This document shows positions 1 to 8,570 of a stretch of 41,719 nucleotides of DNA, piece by piece. A program made the translations under genes and the position numbers. How positions within the stretch are numbered: position 1 is the stretch's first letter; every line of letters begins with the position of its first letter. Source of the stretch: Geobacteraceae bacterium. GTDB taxonomy: Bacteria > Desulfobacterota > Desulfuromonadia > Geobacterales > Geobacteraceae. Location of the stretch: assembly GCA_025356035.1 (NCBI GenBank), contig JANXYN010000201.1, positions 1 to 41,719 on the forward strand, read 5' to 3'. Under the pieces are notes generated by a model, which was not told the DNA's origin, did no database searches, and was given only the letters and a program-made list of their open reading frames with translations.

Positions 1-1
1 C

Positions 2-2095
2 CGGCATGGCGTGCCGCTTTCGGTCACCTACGAGAACGACTTCAACTACCACGACTACGCCCTCCTCCACGAGATCCCACGGCTGCTGCAGCAGGCGTTC
101 ATCCTCTCCGAGGACCAGCGCTTCTACCGGCACCATGGGGCTGACTGGCCGGGGCGGCTCCATGCCGTCGTGCAGAACCTGCGGGCGTTGCGCGGCGTGC
201 GTGGCGCGAGCACCATCAGCGAGCAGGTGGTGCGGATCATCCATCCGCGCCCCCGCACCATCTGGTCCCGCTGGCTGGAAGGGTTTGAAGCGGCGGAGCT
301 GGAGCGGCGCTTCAGCAAGGGGGCGATCCTCGAATTCTATCTCAACCAGGTCCCCTATGCGGCCCGGCGGCGCGGGGTGGTGCAGGCGGCCCGCTACTAT
401 TTCGACCGGGACCTCGACACCCTCAATACCGCTGAGATGCTTGCCCTGGCGGTGATGGTCCGGGCACCGGGGCGGCTTGATCTCTACCAGGGGGGAGGCC
501 GGGTCGGCAAGGCGGTTCAACAGTTGGCCGGGCGGCTGGCGGCAGCCGGTCTCATTGGCGAAGCCGACTACCAGACGGTGCTCCGCCATGAGATCGAACT
601 GCAGAAGCCGGCCATGCCGGTACAGGCGAGCCATTTCGTCCGGTATATCTATTCCCGGGAGATTCCCCGGCAGCTCCTTGAACGGGGGCGTCTAGCGACC
701 ACTCTTGATGCCTCCTTGCAGGGGCGGGTCCAGTCCATGCTGGATGGCCGGCTGCATGATCTCCGTTCACGCCAGGTGCATAATGGCGCGGTGTTGGTGG
801 TCGATCATGCAAGCGGAGAGGTGCTGGCCTGGGTGAACGGCGGCGGGGGTGGGCCGGAGCGCCCCGGCAGCCAGATCGATGCCGTCCTTGCCCCGCGCCA
901 GCCCGGCTCTGCGCTCAAACCGTTCCTCTATGGCCAGGCTCTGGAGAAGGGGTGGAGCGCGGCCACTATCATCGACGACTCGCCGCTGGCCGGGCAGGTC
1001 GGTACCGGTCAGCATCAGTTCCGTAACTACAGCCGGCAGAATTACGGCCCGTTGCGGCTGCGCGACTGTCTTGGCAACTCCCTCAATATTCCGGCGGTTC
1101 GAACCGTCCACTACCTCGGTTACGAGAGCTTCCTGCAGCGTCTCCACCAGCTAGGGTTCACCAGCCTCAGCGGCGACGCCGGTTTTTACGGAGAGGGGCT
1201 TGCCCTCGGTAATGGCGAGGTGACCCTGTTCGAGCTGGTGCAGGCTTACGCAACTCTGGCACGCCAGGGTGTGTACCGCCCACTGCAGACCCTCCTCGGC
1301 GAAGGTGGAATAGACCCGCCCCGGCGGGTCTATGGCGAGGAGGATGCCTCGCTCATCGCCCATATCCTTTCCGACCCGGAGGCGCGGCGACTGGAGTTCG
1401 GCAGCGGCAATCTGCTCAATTTCCCGGTGCAGACCGCAGTGAAGACCGGCACCTCCACCGATTACCGGGATGCCTGGGCGGTGGGCTTTACCCAACGCTA
1501 TACGGTCGGGATCTGGATGGGGAACCTTGATCGGCAGCCGATGCAGGGGGTAACCGGCTCCATCGGCCCCGCCCTCCTCCTCCGTTCGGTTTTTGCCGAA
1601 CTGAATCGCTCCGGCGAGGGAGGGCCGCTCTACCTGAGTCCGCGGCTTGCCGCCCTGGCCATCTGCCAGCAAAGCGGGGAGCTGGCACACCCCGGCTGCC
1701 CCACCATGCTCGAGTGGTTTGCGCCGGGGCGGGTGCCGACTAAAACCTGTTCTCTACACGGGGGGAATGCTGCTGGCCAGCGTACTACCGGTGAGAATCG
1801 GGTGAACGATGGAGGGAAAGTCCGGCTGGAACAACCGACTCCCGGCCTGCAGCTGGCCATGGACCCGCGCATCCCCGATGAAATGGAGGCCTTTCCGCTG
1901 CAGTTACCAAAGGATATTGCGGTCAGCCGGGCGGAGTGGCTGGTGGACGGAGTGGTGGTCGGCACCACCGGCAACGGAATGTACCGGTTTCTCTGGTCGT
2001 TGGTGAAGGGGAGTCACCAAGCCGCGGCACGGGTCTGGGGCAAGGATGGGGGGGAACCGCGGATGACCGAAACCGTGGAGTTCATGGTGAAGTGA
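2..2095 (+). CDS. pbpC: Penicillin-binding protein 1C, 5' end cut by window
   Basis: Bifunctional peptidoglycan glycosyltransferase/transpeptidase acting on the periplasmic face of the inner membrane. The frame is open to the window edge and the first GTG (position 11) lies inside the usual D-R-x-G-x-P-L lead-in, so the signal anchor and true start lie upstream. Numbering from that GTG, the GT51 domain covers about residues 20-180: SEDQRFYRHHG with the catalytic Glu near 34, GASTISEQ, then KGAILEFYLNQ. The transpeptidase domain follows, with PGSALKPF (SxxK, nucleophile Ser), GNSLN (SxN) and VKTGTS (KTG). The last ~90 residues fit the PBP1C C-terminal domain (BiPBP_C). All catalytic motifs are intact. 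In many genomes pbpC lies next to an alpha-2-macroglobulin gene, which would be outside this window. The identification is firm; only the start is unknown. Confidence 0.93.
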   Translation, partial: RHGVPLSVTYENDFNYHDYALLHEIPRLLQQAFILSEDQRFYRHHGADWPGRLHAVVQNLRALRGVRGASTISEQVVRIIHPRPRTIWSRWLEGFEAAELERRFSKGAILEFYLNQVPYAARRRGVVQAARYYFDRDLDTLNTAEMLALAVMVRAPGRLDLYQGGGRVGKAVQQLAGRLAAAGLIGEADYQTVLRHEIELQKPAMPVQASHFVRYIYSREIPRQLLERGRLATTLDASLQGRVQSMLDGRLHDLRSRQVHNGAVLVVDHASGEVLAWVNGGGGGPERPGSQIDAVLAPRQPGSALKPFLYGQALEKGWSAATIIDDSPLAGQVGTGQHQFRNYSRQNYGPLRLRDCLGNSLNIPAVRTVHYLGYESFLQRLHQLGFTSLSGDAGFYGEGLALGNGEVTLFELVQAYATLARQGVYRPLQTLLGEGGIDPPRRVYGEEDASLIAHILSDPEARRLEFGSGNLLNFPVQTAVKTGTSTDYRDAWAVGFTQRYTVGIWMGNLDRQPMQGVTGSIGPALLLRSVFAELNRSGEGGPLYLSPRLAALAICQQSGELAHPGCPTMLEWFAPGRVPTKTCSLHGGNAAGQRTTGENRVNDGGKVRLEQPTPGLQLAMDPRIPDEMEAFPLQLPKDIAVSRAEWLVDGVVVGTTGNGMYRFLWSLVKGSHQAAARVWGKDGGEPRMTETVEFMVK

Positions 2096-2174
2096 TGGGG
2101 AAGGGGCGGGTTAAATGCTTTTCTAGGTTCCTTGATTAAATCGAGGTAAACGCGAAAGGCTGACAGCTGTTTTT

Positions 2175-2558
2175 TTATTTTAGCGCCGGCGCAGCGGCTT
2201 GGGCGGGGCTGCCTACGGTGATGCTGTCGACGAACAGCACCGTCTCGAAGTCCCGGTTCAGCGGCTTGCTATGGTAGTTGGCCATGGGGGTCCCCTCGGG
2301 CACCGTCACCGTCTCTCCCACCCGCACCGGGAATTCGGCAGCGGCCGCCCAGAGTTTTTCCGTCCCGGTATCGAACTGGACGAAGGTGTAGCCGTCGCCA
2401 TTGATGGCCTCCAGCACCTTGCCGCTCCTGACTGGGCCGGTAGGCTGTGGCTCTACCACCGCCAGCGGCTCGGGGGCCTTCGGTGTCTCCTTCTTGCAGC
2501 CGGCAGTCATTGCCAGGGGGAAAGCGATAAGGAGCAGAGTAAGCAGACGTAATTTCAC
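2175..2558 (-). CDS. Small lipoprotein, NrfJ-like fold
   Basis: A 127-residue exported lipoprotein. The start is GTG at 2558, chosen because a GGAGG lies six bases upstream and because it places a short basic end (VKLRLL) before a hydrophobic stretch and lipobox (M-T-A-G-C). A frame extension to 2603 would bury the signal peptide. After a proline-rich linker the mature part contains GKVLEAINGDGYTFV, GTEKLWAAA and a late LFVDSITV strand. This resembles the small beta-barrel/OB-like proteins called NrfJ or 'GK13/SH3-like' in anaerobic respirers; that assignment is from memory of the motif and is tentative. The gene converges on pbpC and diverges from metK. No partner gene suggests a role. Confidence 0.75.
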   Translation of the reverse strand: MKLRLLTLLLIAFPLAMTAGCKKETPKAPEPLAVVEPQPTGPVRSGKVLEAINGDGYTFVQFDTGTEKLWAAAAEFPVRVGETVTVPEGTPMANYHSKPLNRDFETVLFVDSITVGSPAQAAAPALK

Positions 2559-2677
2559 AGGTAACCTCCGAGAGATCAGGTAAGTGTCAGGCTGGCAGAG
2601 CACCCGACAGCTAACGAATCGATATTAGCACACCTCACTGGGGCGGACAACCCCCTGGGGCCCGCATTTTTTCCTGC

Positions 2678-2707
2678 TTGACAAACCCTTTTCGCCAGCG
2701 GTAATAT
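2678..2707 (+). promoter_or_regulatory. Sigma-70 promoter of metK
   Basis: A consensus TTGACA (2678-2683) is followed after 18 bases by TAATAT (2702-2707). Transcription would begin near 2714, giving a ~60-base leader with an AGAGGAGG ribosome site at 2755-2762. No SAM-riboswitch-like structure was recognised in this short leader. Confidence 0.75.
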
Positions 2708-2773
2708 TCAAGGTCCTTTTGCAGCCAGCCTATCAATTTAAGACATCTATATACAGAGGAGGAATTACCCGCG

Positions 2774-3943
2774 ATGGAGATGACAGATTACATTTTTACG
2801 TCTGAATCGGTTTCCGAAGGGCACCCGGACAAGGTGGCCGACCAGATCTCGGATGCGATTCTCGATGCGATCCTTACCCAGGACCCGAAGTCCCGTGTTG
2901 CCTGTGAAACCTTGGTGACCACCGGGATGGTGGTTATCGCCGGCGAGATCACCACCAAGGCCGTGGTGGACTATCCGAAGGTGGTCCGTGAGACCATCAA
3001 GGAGATTGGTTATAATGATTCTGCCATGGGCTTTGATTGGGAGACCTGTGCGGTTCTCGTTTCCATCGATAAGCAGTCTCCCGATATCGCCCAGGGGGTG
3101 ACCGAGGGGGAGGGGATGTTCAAGGAGCAGGGGGCCGGCGACCAGGGACTGATGTTCGGCTATGCCTGCACCGAGACCCCGGAACTGATGCCGATGTCGA
3201 TCATGTTCGCTCACAAGCTGACCCAGAAGCTCGCCGAGGTGCGCAAGAGCGGGAAACTGAACTTTCTCCGCCCCGACGCCAAGTCGCAGGTCTCCATTCA
3301 GTACGTAAACGACAAGCCGGTGCGGGTCGACACGGTCGTGGTCTCCTCTCAGCATACTCCGGAAGTCGACTATGAAACCATCAGGCAGGGGATCATCGAA
3401 GAGGTGGTGAAGAAGGTTATTCCGGCAGAGTTGATGGACGCCAAGACCCGTTTCTTCATCAACCCCACCGGCCGTTTCGTTATCGGCGGCCCCATGGGAG
3501 ATTGCGGACTCACTGGGCGCAAGATCATTGTTGACAGTTACGGTGGCCACGGTGCCCATGGCGGAGGTGCCTTCTCCGGCAAGGACCCCTCCAAGGTGGA
3601 CCGTTCGGCAGCCTACATGGGGCGCTACGTGGCGAAGAACCTTGTGGCGGCTGGCCTCTGCGATCGCTGCGAGGTGCAGGTGGCTTACGCCATCGGTGTG
3701 GCCGAGCCGGTTTCGGTGATGGTGGACGCCTCCGGCACCGGCAAGATCCCGTCGGCAAGGATGGCGGAGATCGTTCGCGAGGTCTTCGACCTGCGTCCCC
3801 GCGCCATCATCGAACAGCTTGACCTGCTTCGCCCTATTTACCTGAAGACCGCAGCCTACGGCCACTTCGGCCGCGAACTGCCGGAATTCACCTGGGAGCG
3901 GACCGATAAGGCGGAGATCCTGCGCAAGAAGGCTGGATTGTAA
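2774..3943 (+). CDS. metK: S-adenosylmethionine synthetase
   Basis: Makes S-adenosylmethionine from methionine and ATP in the cytoplasm. At 389 residues it has normal MetK length. Signatures are present in order: [13 protein letters not shown] near the N-terminus (ATP and Mg binding), [12 protein letters not shown] in the middle, and [13 protein letters not shown] with [18 protein letters not shown] (phosphate-binding loop) at about residues 235-275. The ATG at 2774 lies 11 bases after AGAGGAGG; a second ATG at 2780 is possible and would drop only two residues. The gene is monocistronic, with its own promoter and a strong terminator behind it. Its metabolic partner ahcY lies 3 kb downstream with a separate promoter. 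Confidence 0.98.
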   Translation: MEMTDYIFTSESVSEGHPDKVADQISDAILDAILTQDPKSRVACETLVTTGMVVIAGEITTKAVVDYPKVVRETIKEIGYNDSAMGFDWETCAVLVSIDKQSPDIAQGVTEGEGMFKEQGAGDQGLMFGYACTETPELMPMSIMFAHKLTQKLAEVRKSGKLNFLRPDAKSQVSIQYVNDKPVRVDTVVVSSQHTPEVDYETIRQGIIEEVVKKVIPAELMDAKTRFFINPTGRFVIGGPMGDCGLTGRKIIVDSYGGHGAHGGGAFSGKDPSKVDRSAAYMGRYVAKNLVAAGLCDRCEVQVAYAIGVAEPVSVMVDASGTGKIPSARMAEIVREVFDLRPRAIIEQLDLLRPIYLKTAAYGHFGRELPEFTWERTDKAEILRKKAGL

Positions 3944-3954
3944 AGGCGGGGACC

Positions 3955-4045
3955 AGGGACCAGGGACCAGTAAAATCTTCAAATATAACAAAAGGCCGCG
4001 AGGATTATCCCTCCGGCCTTTTGCTTTTACTGGTCCCCGGTCCCC
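3955..4045. terminator. Bidirectional terminator, nested inverted repeats
   Basis: Inner stem AAAAGGCCG (3990-3998) pairs with CGGCCTTTT (4014-4022). An outer pair of 21-base arms, 3955-3975 and 4025-4045, is complementary except for two positions. T-runs on both strands suit the convergent metK and response-regulator genes. The outer right arm reaches into the last codons and the stop codon (4027-4029) of the regulator. The left side starts with three tandem copies of GGACCAG (3950-3970). Confidence 0.8.
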
Positions 4046-4746
4046 GCTTTCCTGCTGAACCGATAACCCACCCCGCGCACGGTCTGGAAATAGACAGGCT
4101 GGGTCGGGTCGGGCTCGAAGTATTTGCGGATCCGGACGATGAAATTGTCGAGGGTGCGGGTTTCGGTGTCGGAGGTATAGCCCCAGACGCTTTCCAAAAG
4201 GGTTTTGCGGGGGATAGTTTCTCCTTCTCTCTGGAAGAAGAGGGCGAGCATCTTCACCTCCAGTTCGGTCAGGTCGATCTCCCCCTGGGGGGTCCTGGCG
4301 TGGTAGGAGAGGAGATGCACCTCATTTTCGCCGAAGCGGTACGCCTCGTCCACCGGTTCCGGCCGGTACCAAGAGGAACGGCGCAGCATACCCCTGACCC
4401 GCAGGAGAAACTCGGGGAGGTTGAACGGCTTGATCAGGTAGTCGTCGGCGCCGCTGGCGAGGCCGGTGATCCGATCCCCCTCATCGGCCCGGGCGGTCAG
4501 CATCAGAATCGGTACCCGGACGTCCAGTTGACGCACCTCTCTGCAGACGGCAAATCCGTCCCGGCCGGGTAGCATGACATCGAGGATGATCAGGGCAAAC
4601 CGGTCGTACTGAAGTTTATCCAGGGCTTCTTCGCCGCTCTCCACATGGCTGACCCGGTACCCTTCCTGTTCCAGGTTGAAACAGATCCCCCGCGCCAGGT
4701 GCAGTTCGTCTTCCACCAGGAGGATGTGCGGGCGGTCGTCAGCCAT
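4027..4746 (-). CDS. OmpR/PhoB-family response regulator
   Basis: A cytoplasmic DNA-binding regulator of about 239 residues, phosphorylated by the kinase encoded just upstream. The receiver domain occupies residues ~5-120, with the acidic pair ED after HILLV, the phosphoacceptor Asp in LIILDVMLPG (about residue 56 from the chosen ATG) and the conserved Lys in LIKPF. The winged-helix output domain fills the C-terminal ~100 residues and ends YFQTVRGVGYRF, typical of the family. The ATG at 4746 overlaps the kinase stop (ATGGCTGA), which suggests translational coupling; a GTG at 4755 would add three residues. The target genes cannot be read from the sequence. It ends inside the shared terminator with metK. 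Confidence 0.92.
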   Translation of the reverse strand: MADDRPHILLVEDELHLARGICFNLEQEGYRVSHVESGEEALDKLQYDRFALIILDVMLPGRDGFAVCREVRQLDVRVPILMLTARADEGDRITGLASGADDYLIKPFNLPEFLLRVRGMLRRSSWYRPEPVDEAYRFGENEVHLLSYHARTPQGEIDLTELEVKMLALFFQREGETIPRKTLLESVWGYTSDTETRTLDNFIVRIRKYFEPDPTQPVYFQTVRGVGYRFSRKAGTGDQ

Positions 4747-5698
4747 TGCCACCACCCCTCTGTTTGTAAAGCGGCAGCGTGATCAGGAAGGTCGTCCCTC
4801 GGCCGGGCCCCTCGCTGGTCATTTTAATTTTGCCGTCATGCTCTTCCACGATTGACTTGACGATATAGAGCCCGAGTCCGGTGCCACGGGTACTGTCGCC
4901 CGGCTGGCGAACCCGGTAAAACATCTGGAACACCTTCTTCAGGTTCTTCTTCTCGATTCCCCGGCCGCTATCTTGGAAGGTGAGGAGGCAGTGCTCACCT
5001 GACCGCTGGAGGGTCACCTTGATCTCGGGCGAAGCGATGCTGTAAAGGACCGCGTTTTCAAAGAGATTGCGCAATGCCATCCCCATGCTTTCCGAGTCCA
5101 CGGCTGCCTTGAGCCCCGGTTCCACCTCCACAATCAGGCTTCCCCCCTCAGGAAGCTTCTGCTGTTTACGTTCCATAAAATTGGTGAGGAAGGCAGAGAA
5201 GTCGATGATTGGGTAGGGTGCACTGTAACGCCGGTGCTCCAACTTGGCCGCCATCAGCAGGTTGCTGATCAGGTTGTTGAGGCGGTCGGTGTCCTCCAGC
5301 ATGGTGTCGAGGAAACGATCCAATTTTTCCGGGTCGGGTTTGCGCAGGCGGATGGTTTCCAGGTGCAGCTGGATCGAGGCGAGCGGCGACTTCAGCTCGT
5401 GGGTGACCTGGGACATGAAACTCCGCTGCTGTTGGTAGAGGTTGGTTTGCCGGATCCAATAGAGGAAGATGACATAGACGCCGACCAGGATCACGACCAG
5501 CAGGATGAGCCCTTCAACCAGCACCAGCCAGTCGTAGCCGTGCAGGGCCATTTCCGGTCGGTAGCGTTCGGCCAGCTGCCGCAGCTCTTTGTGGCGTCTG
5601 ACAAACCAGTAGATCCACGATACCACCACCAGCACCCAGACCAGCTGGACGCCGATAAAGGCAATCAGGGGATGGAAAAGCTTCTTGAGCCATTTCAT
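4739..5698 (-). CDS. Sensor histidine kinase, short extracytoplasmic loop
   Basis: A 319-residue inner-membrane kinase, partner of the adjacent regulator. Two membrane segments (about 8-33 and 58-82) enclose only ~24 residues outside the membrane, too short for a classical ligand-binding sensor domain. There is no HAMP or PAS domain: the second segment runs almost directly into the HisKA helix with VTHELKSPLAS (phosphorylated His100). The ATPase domain has the N box (NLFENAVLYS), G1 box (DSGRGIE) and G2 box (GTGLGLYIVKSI). The ATG at 5698 has only a weak ribosome site (AGAAAG). The layout resembles intramembrane-sensing kinases; the signal is unknown. Confidence 0.93.
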   Translation of the reverse strand: MKWLKKLFHPLIAFIGVQLVWVLVVVSWIYWFVRRHKELRQLAERYRPEMALHGYDWLVLVEGLILLVVILVGVYVIFLYWIRQTNLYQQQRSFMSQVTHELKSPLASIQLHLETIRLRKPDPEKLDRFLDTMLEDTDRLNNLISNLLMAAKLEHRRYSAPYPIIDFSAFLTNFMERKQQKLPEGGSLIVEVEPGLKAAVDSESMGMALRNLFENAVLYSIASPEIKVTLQRSGEHCLLTFQDSGRGIEKKNLKKVFQMFYRVRQPGDSTRGTGLGLYIVKSIVEEHDGKIKMTSEGPGRGTTFLITLPLYKQRGGGNG

Positions 5699-5838
5699 AC
5701 TTTCTGTGTAACATCCGGCACTTAAGTTTGCAAGGGTTTTTGTTTTACATTACTATTACACAGGCCTCTACCGGTTTCTGCTATGATTCATTAACGAAAT
5801 CGCCGGCGCAGCTGTCGGTGTTGGGAGGTAAAGAGTTT

Positions 5839-6918
5839 ATGCAGAAATCATTGAAAATAGGGGCGTACACGGTGCGCTACCCGTTGATCCAGGGCGGGAT
5901 GGGAGTTCGTGTCTCTGGTGGCTCGCTGGCCGGTCATGTGGCCAAGTGCGGCGGGGTTGGGGTGGTGGCGGCGGCTGGAATCGCCCTTAATAGCCCATTC
6001 TTCAACGGCAGAAATTATATGCAGGCAGACACCGCCGCGCTCAAGGCGGAGCTGAAAAAGGCCTATGAAATTGCACCGGACGGGATTATCGGCGTCAACG
6101 TCATGGTGGCCCTCACCGATTATGAGGACCTGGTAAAGGCTTCGATTGAAGGGGGGGCAAAGGTGATCATCTGTGGTGCCGGACTGCCGCTGACCTTGCC
6201 GGAATTGACCGCCCATGCTCCGCAGGTGGCGCTGGTTCCGATCGTGTCTTCAGTGCGGGCCGCCCACCTCATCGCCAAGAAGTGGCACAAGGGTTACGGC
6301 CGGCTTCCCGATGCGGTGGTGGTGGAAGATCCCGATACCGCAGGCGGCCATCTGGGCGAGAAGCTGGAAAATATCGGCACGGGTGAATATGATCAGTATG
6401 CCACCGTGCGCGGGGTGAAAGAGATGTTTCGCACCGAGTTCGGCGCCGATGTGCCGGTGATTGCCGCCGGTGGCATCTGGGACCGGGCCGATGTGCTCCA
6501 CGCCCTGGAGCAGGGGGCAGACGGTGTGCAGATGGCGAGCCGCTTCGTTGCCACCGTGGAGTGCGACGCGGCCGACAGCTTCAAGCAGGCATATCTCGAC
6601 TGCAAAAAAGAGGATATCGGCTTGATCATGAGTCCGGCAGGACTGCCGGGCCGGGCGATCCTTACCCACCAGGAAGATGTGGTCGCCTATGATCAGGATA
6701 ACGCCACGGTCTGTACTACCAATTGCCTCAAGAAATGCTCGTTCAAGGAGTCAGGAGAGCGATTCTGTATTGTCATGTCTCTGGATCGCGCCCAGCGCGG
6801 CGACATAGAGACTGGCCTGGTCTTCTGCGGTACCAACGCCTGGAAGGCGGACCGCATTACCACCGTGCAGGAGATTTTTGACGAATTGTTTGACGCCGCG
6901 GCGGAAAAAGCGGCATAA
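5839..6918 (+). CDS. Nitronate monooxygenase / FabK-like flavoprotein
   Basis: A 359-residue TIM-barrel FMN enzyme of the 2-nitropropane dioxygenase family. The ATG at 5839 follows GGGAGG by ten bases. Recognisable parts are the N-terminal YPLIQGGMGVRVSGG (flavin-binding loop), DTAGGHLGEK in the middle with the family's catalytic-type His, and AGGIWDRADVLHALEQGADG followed by VQMASRF, the phosphate-binding half of the barrel. The family includes nitronate-detoxifying enzymes and the enoyl-ACP reductase FabK; sequence alone does not separate them here. A short cysteine-rich stretch, C-T-T-N-C-L-K-K-C with another Cys about 14 residues later, lies near residue 290 and is not part of the core flavin site. 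Monocistronic, with a terminator behind it. Confidence 0.85.
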   Translation: MQKSLKIGAYTVRYPLIQGGMGVRVSGGSLAGHVAKCGGVGVVAAAGIALNSPFFNGRNYMQADTAALKAELKKAYEIAPDGIIGVNVMVALTDYEDLVKASIEGGAKVIICGAGLPLTLPELTAHAPQVALVPIVSSVRAAHLIAKKWHKGYGRLPDAVVVEDPDTAGGHLGEKLENIGTGEYDQYATVRGVKEMFRTEFGADVPVIAAGGIWDRADVLHALEQGADGVQMASRFVATVECDAADSFKQAYLDCKKEDIGLIMSPAGLPGRAILTHQEDVVAYDQDNATVCTTNCLKKCSFKESGERFCIVMSLDRAQRGDIETGLVFCGTNAWKADRITTVQEIFDELFDAAAEKAA

Positions 6919-6964
6919 GTGTCTGCTGTGTGTTGCGCATTCACTAAATAGTTATATCCTGTTA

Positions 6965-6994
6965 AAAAGGCGGCGAAGCAATTCGTCGCCTTTT
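6965..6994 (+). terminator. Rho-independent terminator after the flavoprotein gene
   Basis: A stem of 13 bases, 6965-6977 with 6982-6994 (one G-T pair), has a four-base loop and is followed by a T-rich run (TTTTCTTTTTT). Confidence 0.88.
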
Positions 6995-7006
6995 CTTTTT
7001 TCGGTT

Positions 7007-7035
7007 TTGACCTGCCGGTGGAAAAGTGCTATAAA
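7007..7035 (+). promoter_or_regulatory. Sigma-70 promoter of ahcY
   Basis: TTGACC (7007-7012) and TATAAA (7030-7035) are spaced by 17 bases, just downstream of the preceding terminator. The predicted leader is ~37 bases. No SAH-riboswitch-like element was seen. Confidence 0.72.
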
Positions 7036-7078
7036 ATTCAATTGGATTTAACCAAATATATCAAAGTGGAGGCCGATG

Positions 7079-8503
7079 ATGGCAGTAAATGAGACAAAGG
7101 ACGCCAAGGCGTTTAGTGATTATAAGGTTACGGATATCTCCCTGGCCGCGTGGGGGAGAAAAGAGATCCGGATCGCCGAGACCGAGATGCCCGGGCTGAT
7201 GGCGATCCGCGAGGAATTCGCCGCGGCCAGACCGCTCAAGGGTGCCCGCATCACCGGCTCGCTCCACATGACCATCCAGACCGCCGTGCTGATCGAGACC
7301 CTGGTGGCGTTGGGGGCCGAGGTGCGCTGGGCCTCGTGCAACATCTTCTCCACCCAGGACCACGCAGCCGCGGCAATCGCCGTCTCAGGCGTTCCGGTCT
7401 TTGCCGTCAAGGGGGAGAGCCTGGAGGAATACTGGGACTATACCCACCGGATCTTTGCGTGGCCCGATGGGGGCTACTCGAATATGATCCTTGACGACGG
7501 TGGCGATGCCACCCTGCTCCTCCATCTGGGGGCCCGGGCTGAAAAGGATCTTTCCGTACTGGCCAAGCCTGGCTCTGAGGAGGAGACCATCCTGTTCGCC
7601 TCCATCAAGGCGAAGTTGGCGATTGATCCGACCTGGTATTCGGTCCGCCTCGCTCAGGTGAAGGGGGTGACCGAGGAGACCACCACCGGCGTCCACCGCC
7701 TTTACCAGATGCACGAGCGGGGCGAACTCCGCTTCCCCGCCATCAACGTCAACGATTCGGTTACCAAGTCCAAGTTCGACAACCTCTATGGCTGCCGGGA
7801 GTCGCTGGTGGACGGGATCAAGCGCGCCACCGACGTGATGATCGCCGGCAAGGTGGCGCTGATCTGCGGCTATGGCGACGTGGGCAAGGGGAGCGCCCAG
7901 GCCATGCGGGCGCTGTCGGCCCAGGTGTGGGTGACCGAAGTGGATCCGATCTGCGCCTTGCAGGCCGCCATGGAAGGGTACCGGGTGGTGACCATGGAGT
8001 ACGCCGCCGACAAGGCCGACATCTTCGTCACCTGCACCGGCAACTACCACGTCATCACCCATGACCATATGGCAAAGATGAAGGATCAGGCCATCGTCTG
8101 CAACATCGGCCATTTCGACAACGAGATCGAGGTTGCCGCCCTGGAGAAATACCAGTGGGAGGAGATCAAGCCCCAGGTGGACCACGTCATCTTCCCTGAC
8201 GGCAAGCGGATCATCCTCCTTGCCAAGGGGCGGCTGGTGAACCTTGGTTGTGGCACCGGCCATCCCAGCTACGTGATGAGTTCTTCCTTCGCCAACCAGA
8301 CCATCGCCCAAATCGAGCTGTTCGGCAATCCGGAACGCTATCCGATCGGGGTTTACACTCTTCCCAAGCACCTGGACGAGAAGGTGGCGCGCCTGCAGCT
8401 GAAAAAACTGAACGCCCAGCTCTCCACCCTCACCCCGCAGCAGGCGGCCTATATCGGCGTCTCCGCCGATGGGCCATTCAAGGCCGAGCACTACCGGTAT
8501 TGA
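7079..8503 (+). CDS. ahcY: Adenosylhomocysteinase
   Basis: Hydrolyses S-adenosylhomocysteine to adenosine and homocysteine, relieving inhibition of methyltransferases and completing the SAM cycle begun by MetK. The protein is 474 residues and full length. The NAD-binding loop [15 protein letters not shown] sits near residue 260. [12 protein letters not shown] and [12 protein letters not shown] follow, and the protein ends with the characteristic KAEHYRY. Two ATGs are adjacent: 7076 lies only 3 bases after GGAGG, while 7079 lies 6 bases after it, so 7079 is preferred. Own promoter and terminator. Confidence 0.98.
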   Translation: MAVNETKDAKAFSDYKVTDISLAAWGRKEIRIAETEMPGLMAIREEFAAARPLKGARITGSLHMTIQTAVLIETLVALGAEVRWASCNIFSTQDHAAAAIAVSGVPVFAVKGESLEEYWDYTHRIFAWPDGGYSNMILDDGGDATLLLHLGARAEKDLSVLAKPGSEEETILFASIKAKLAIDPTWYSVRLAQVKGVTEETTTGVHRLYQMHERGELRFPAINVNDSVTKSKFDNLYGCRESLVDGIKRATDVMIAGKVALICGYGDVGKGSAQAMRALSAQVWVTEVDPICALQAAMEGYRVVTMEYAADKADIFVTCTGNYHVITHDHMAKMKDQAIVCNIGHFDNEIEVAALEKYQWEEIKPQVDHVIFPDGKRIILLAKGRLVNLGCGTGHPSYVMSSSFANQTIAQIELFGNPERYPIGVYTLPKHLDEKVARLQLKKLNAQLSTLTPQQAAYIGVSADGPFKAEHYRY

Positions 8504-8524
8504 GACGATAATTGCAGTGACGAG

Positions 8525-8554
8525 AGGGGCCAGCAACTAAATCTGGCCCCTTTA
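8525..8554 (+). terminator. Terminator after ahcY
   Basis: AGGGGCCAG (8525-8533) pairs with CTGGCCCCT (8543-8551), followed by a weak T-run (TTTATT). The hairpin lies only ~20 bases before the next start codon, so some readthrough may express the downstream lipoprotein gene, for which no separate promoter was found. Confidence 0.75.
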
Positions 8555-8570
8555 TTCGGGGAGGGTGCGC

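Noticed and set aside
2708-2773. Possible SAM riboswitch upstream of metK
   Set aside because: The leader is only ~60 bases and shows no SAM-I, SAM-II or SAM-IV-like conserved segments.
2765-3991. A 408-residue open frame antisense to metK
   Set aside because: It mirrors metK codons in GC-rich DNA, has no ribosome site or family features, and metK is certain on the other strand.
7036-7078. Possible SAH riboswitch upstream of ahcY
   Set aside because: The leader of ~40 bases is too short and has no pseudoknot-like segments.
7385-8536. A 383-residue minus-strand frame opposite ahcY
   Set aside because: Shadow of ahcY; no start signal and no recognisable domain.
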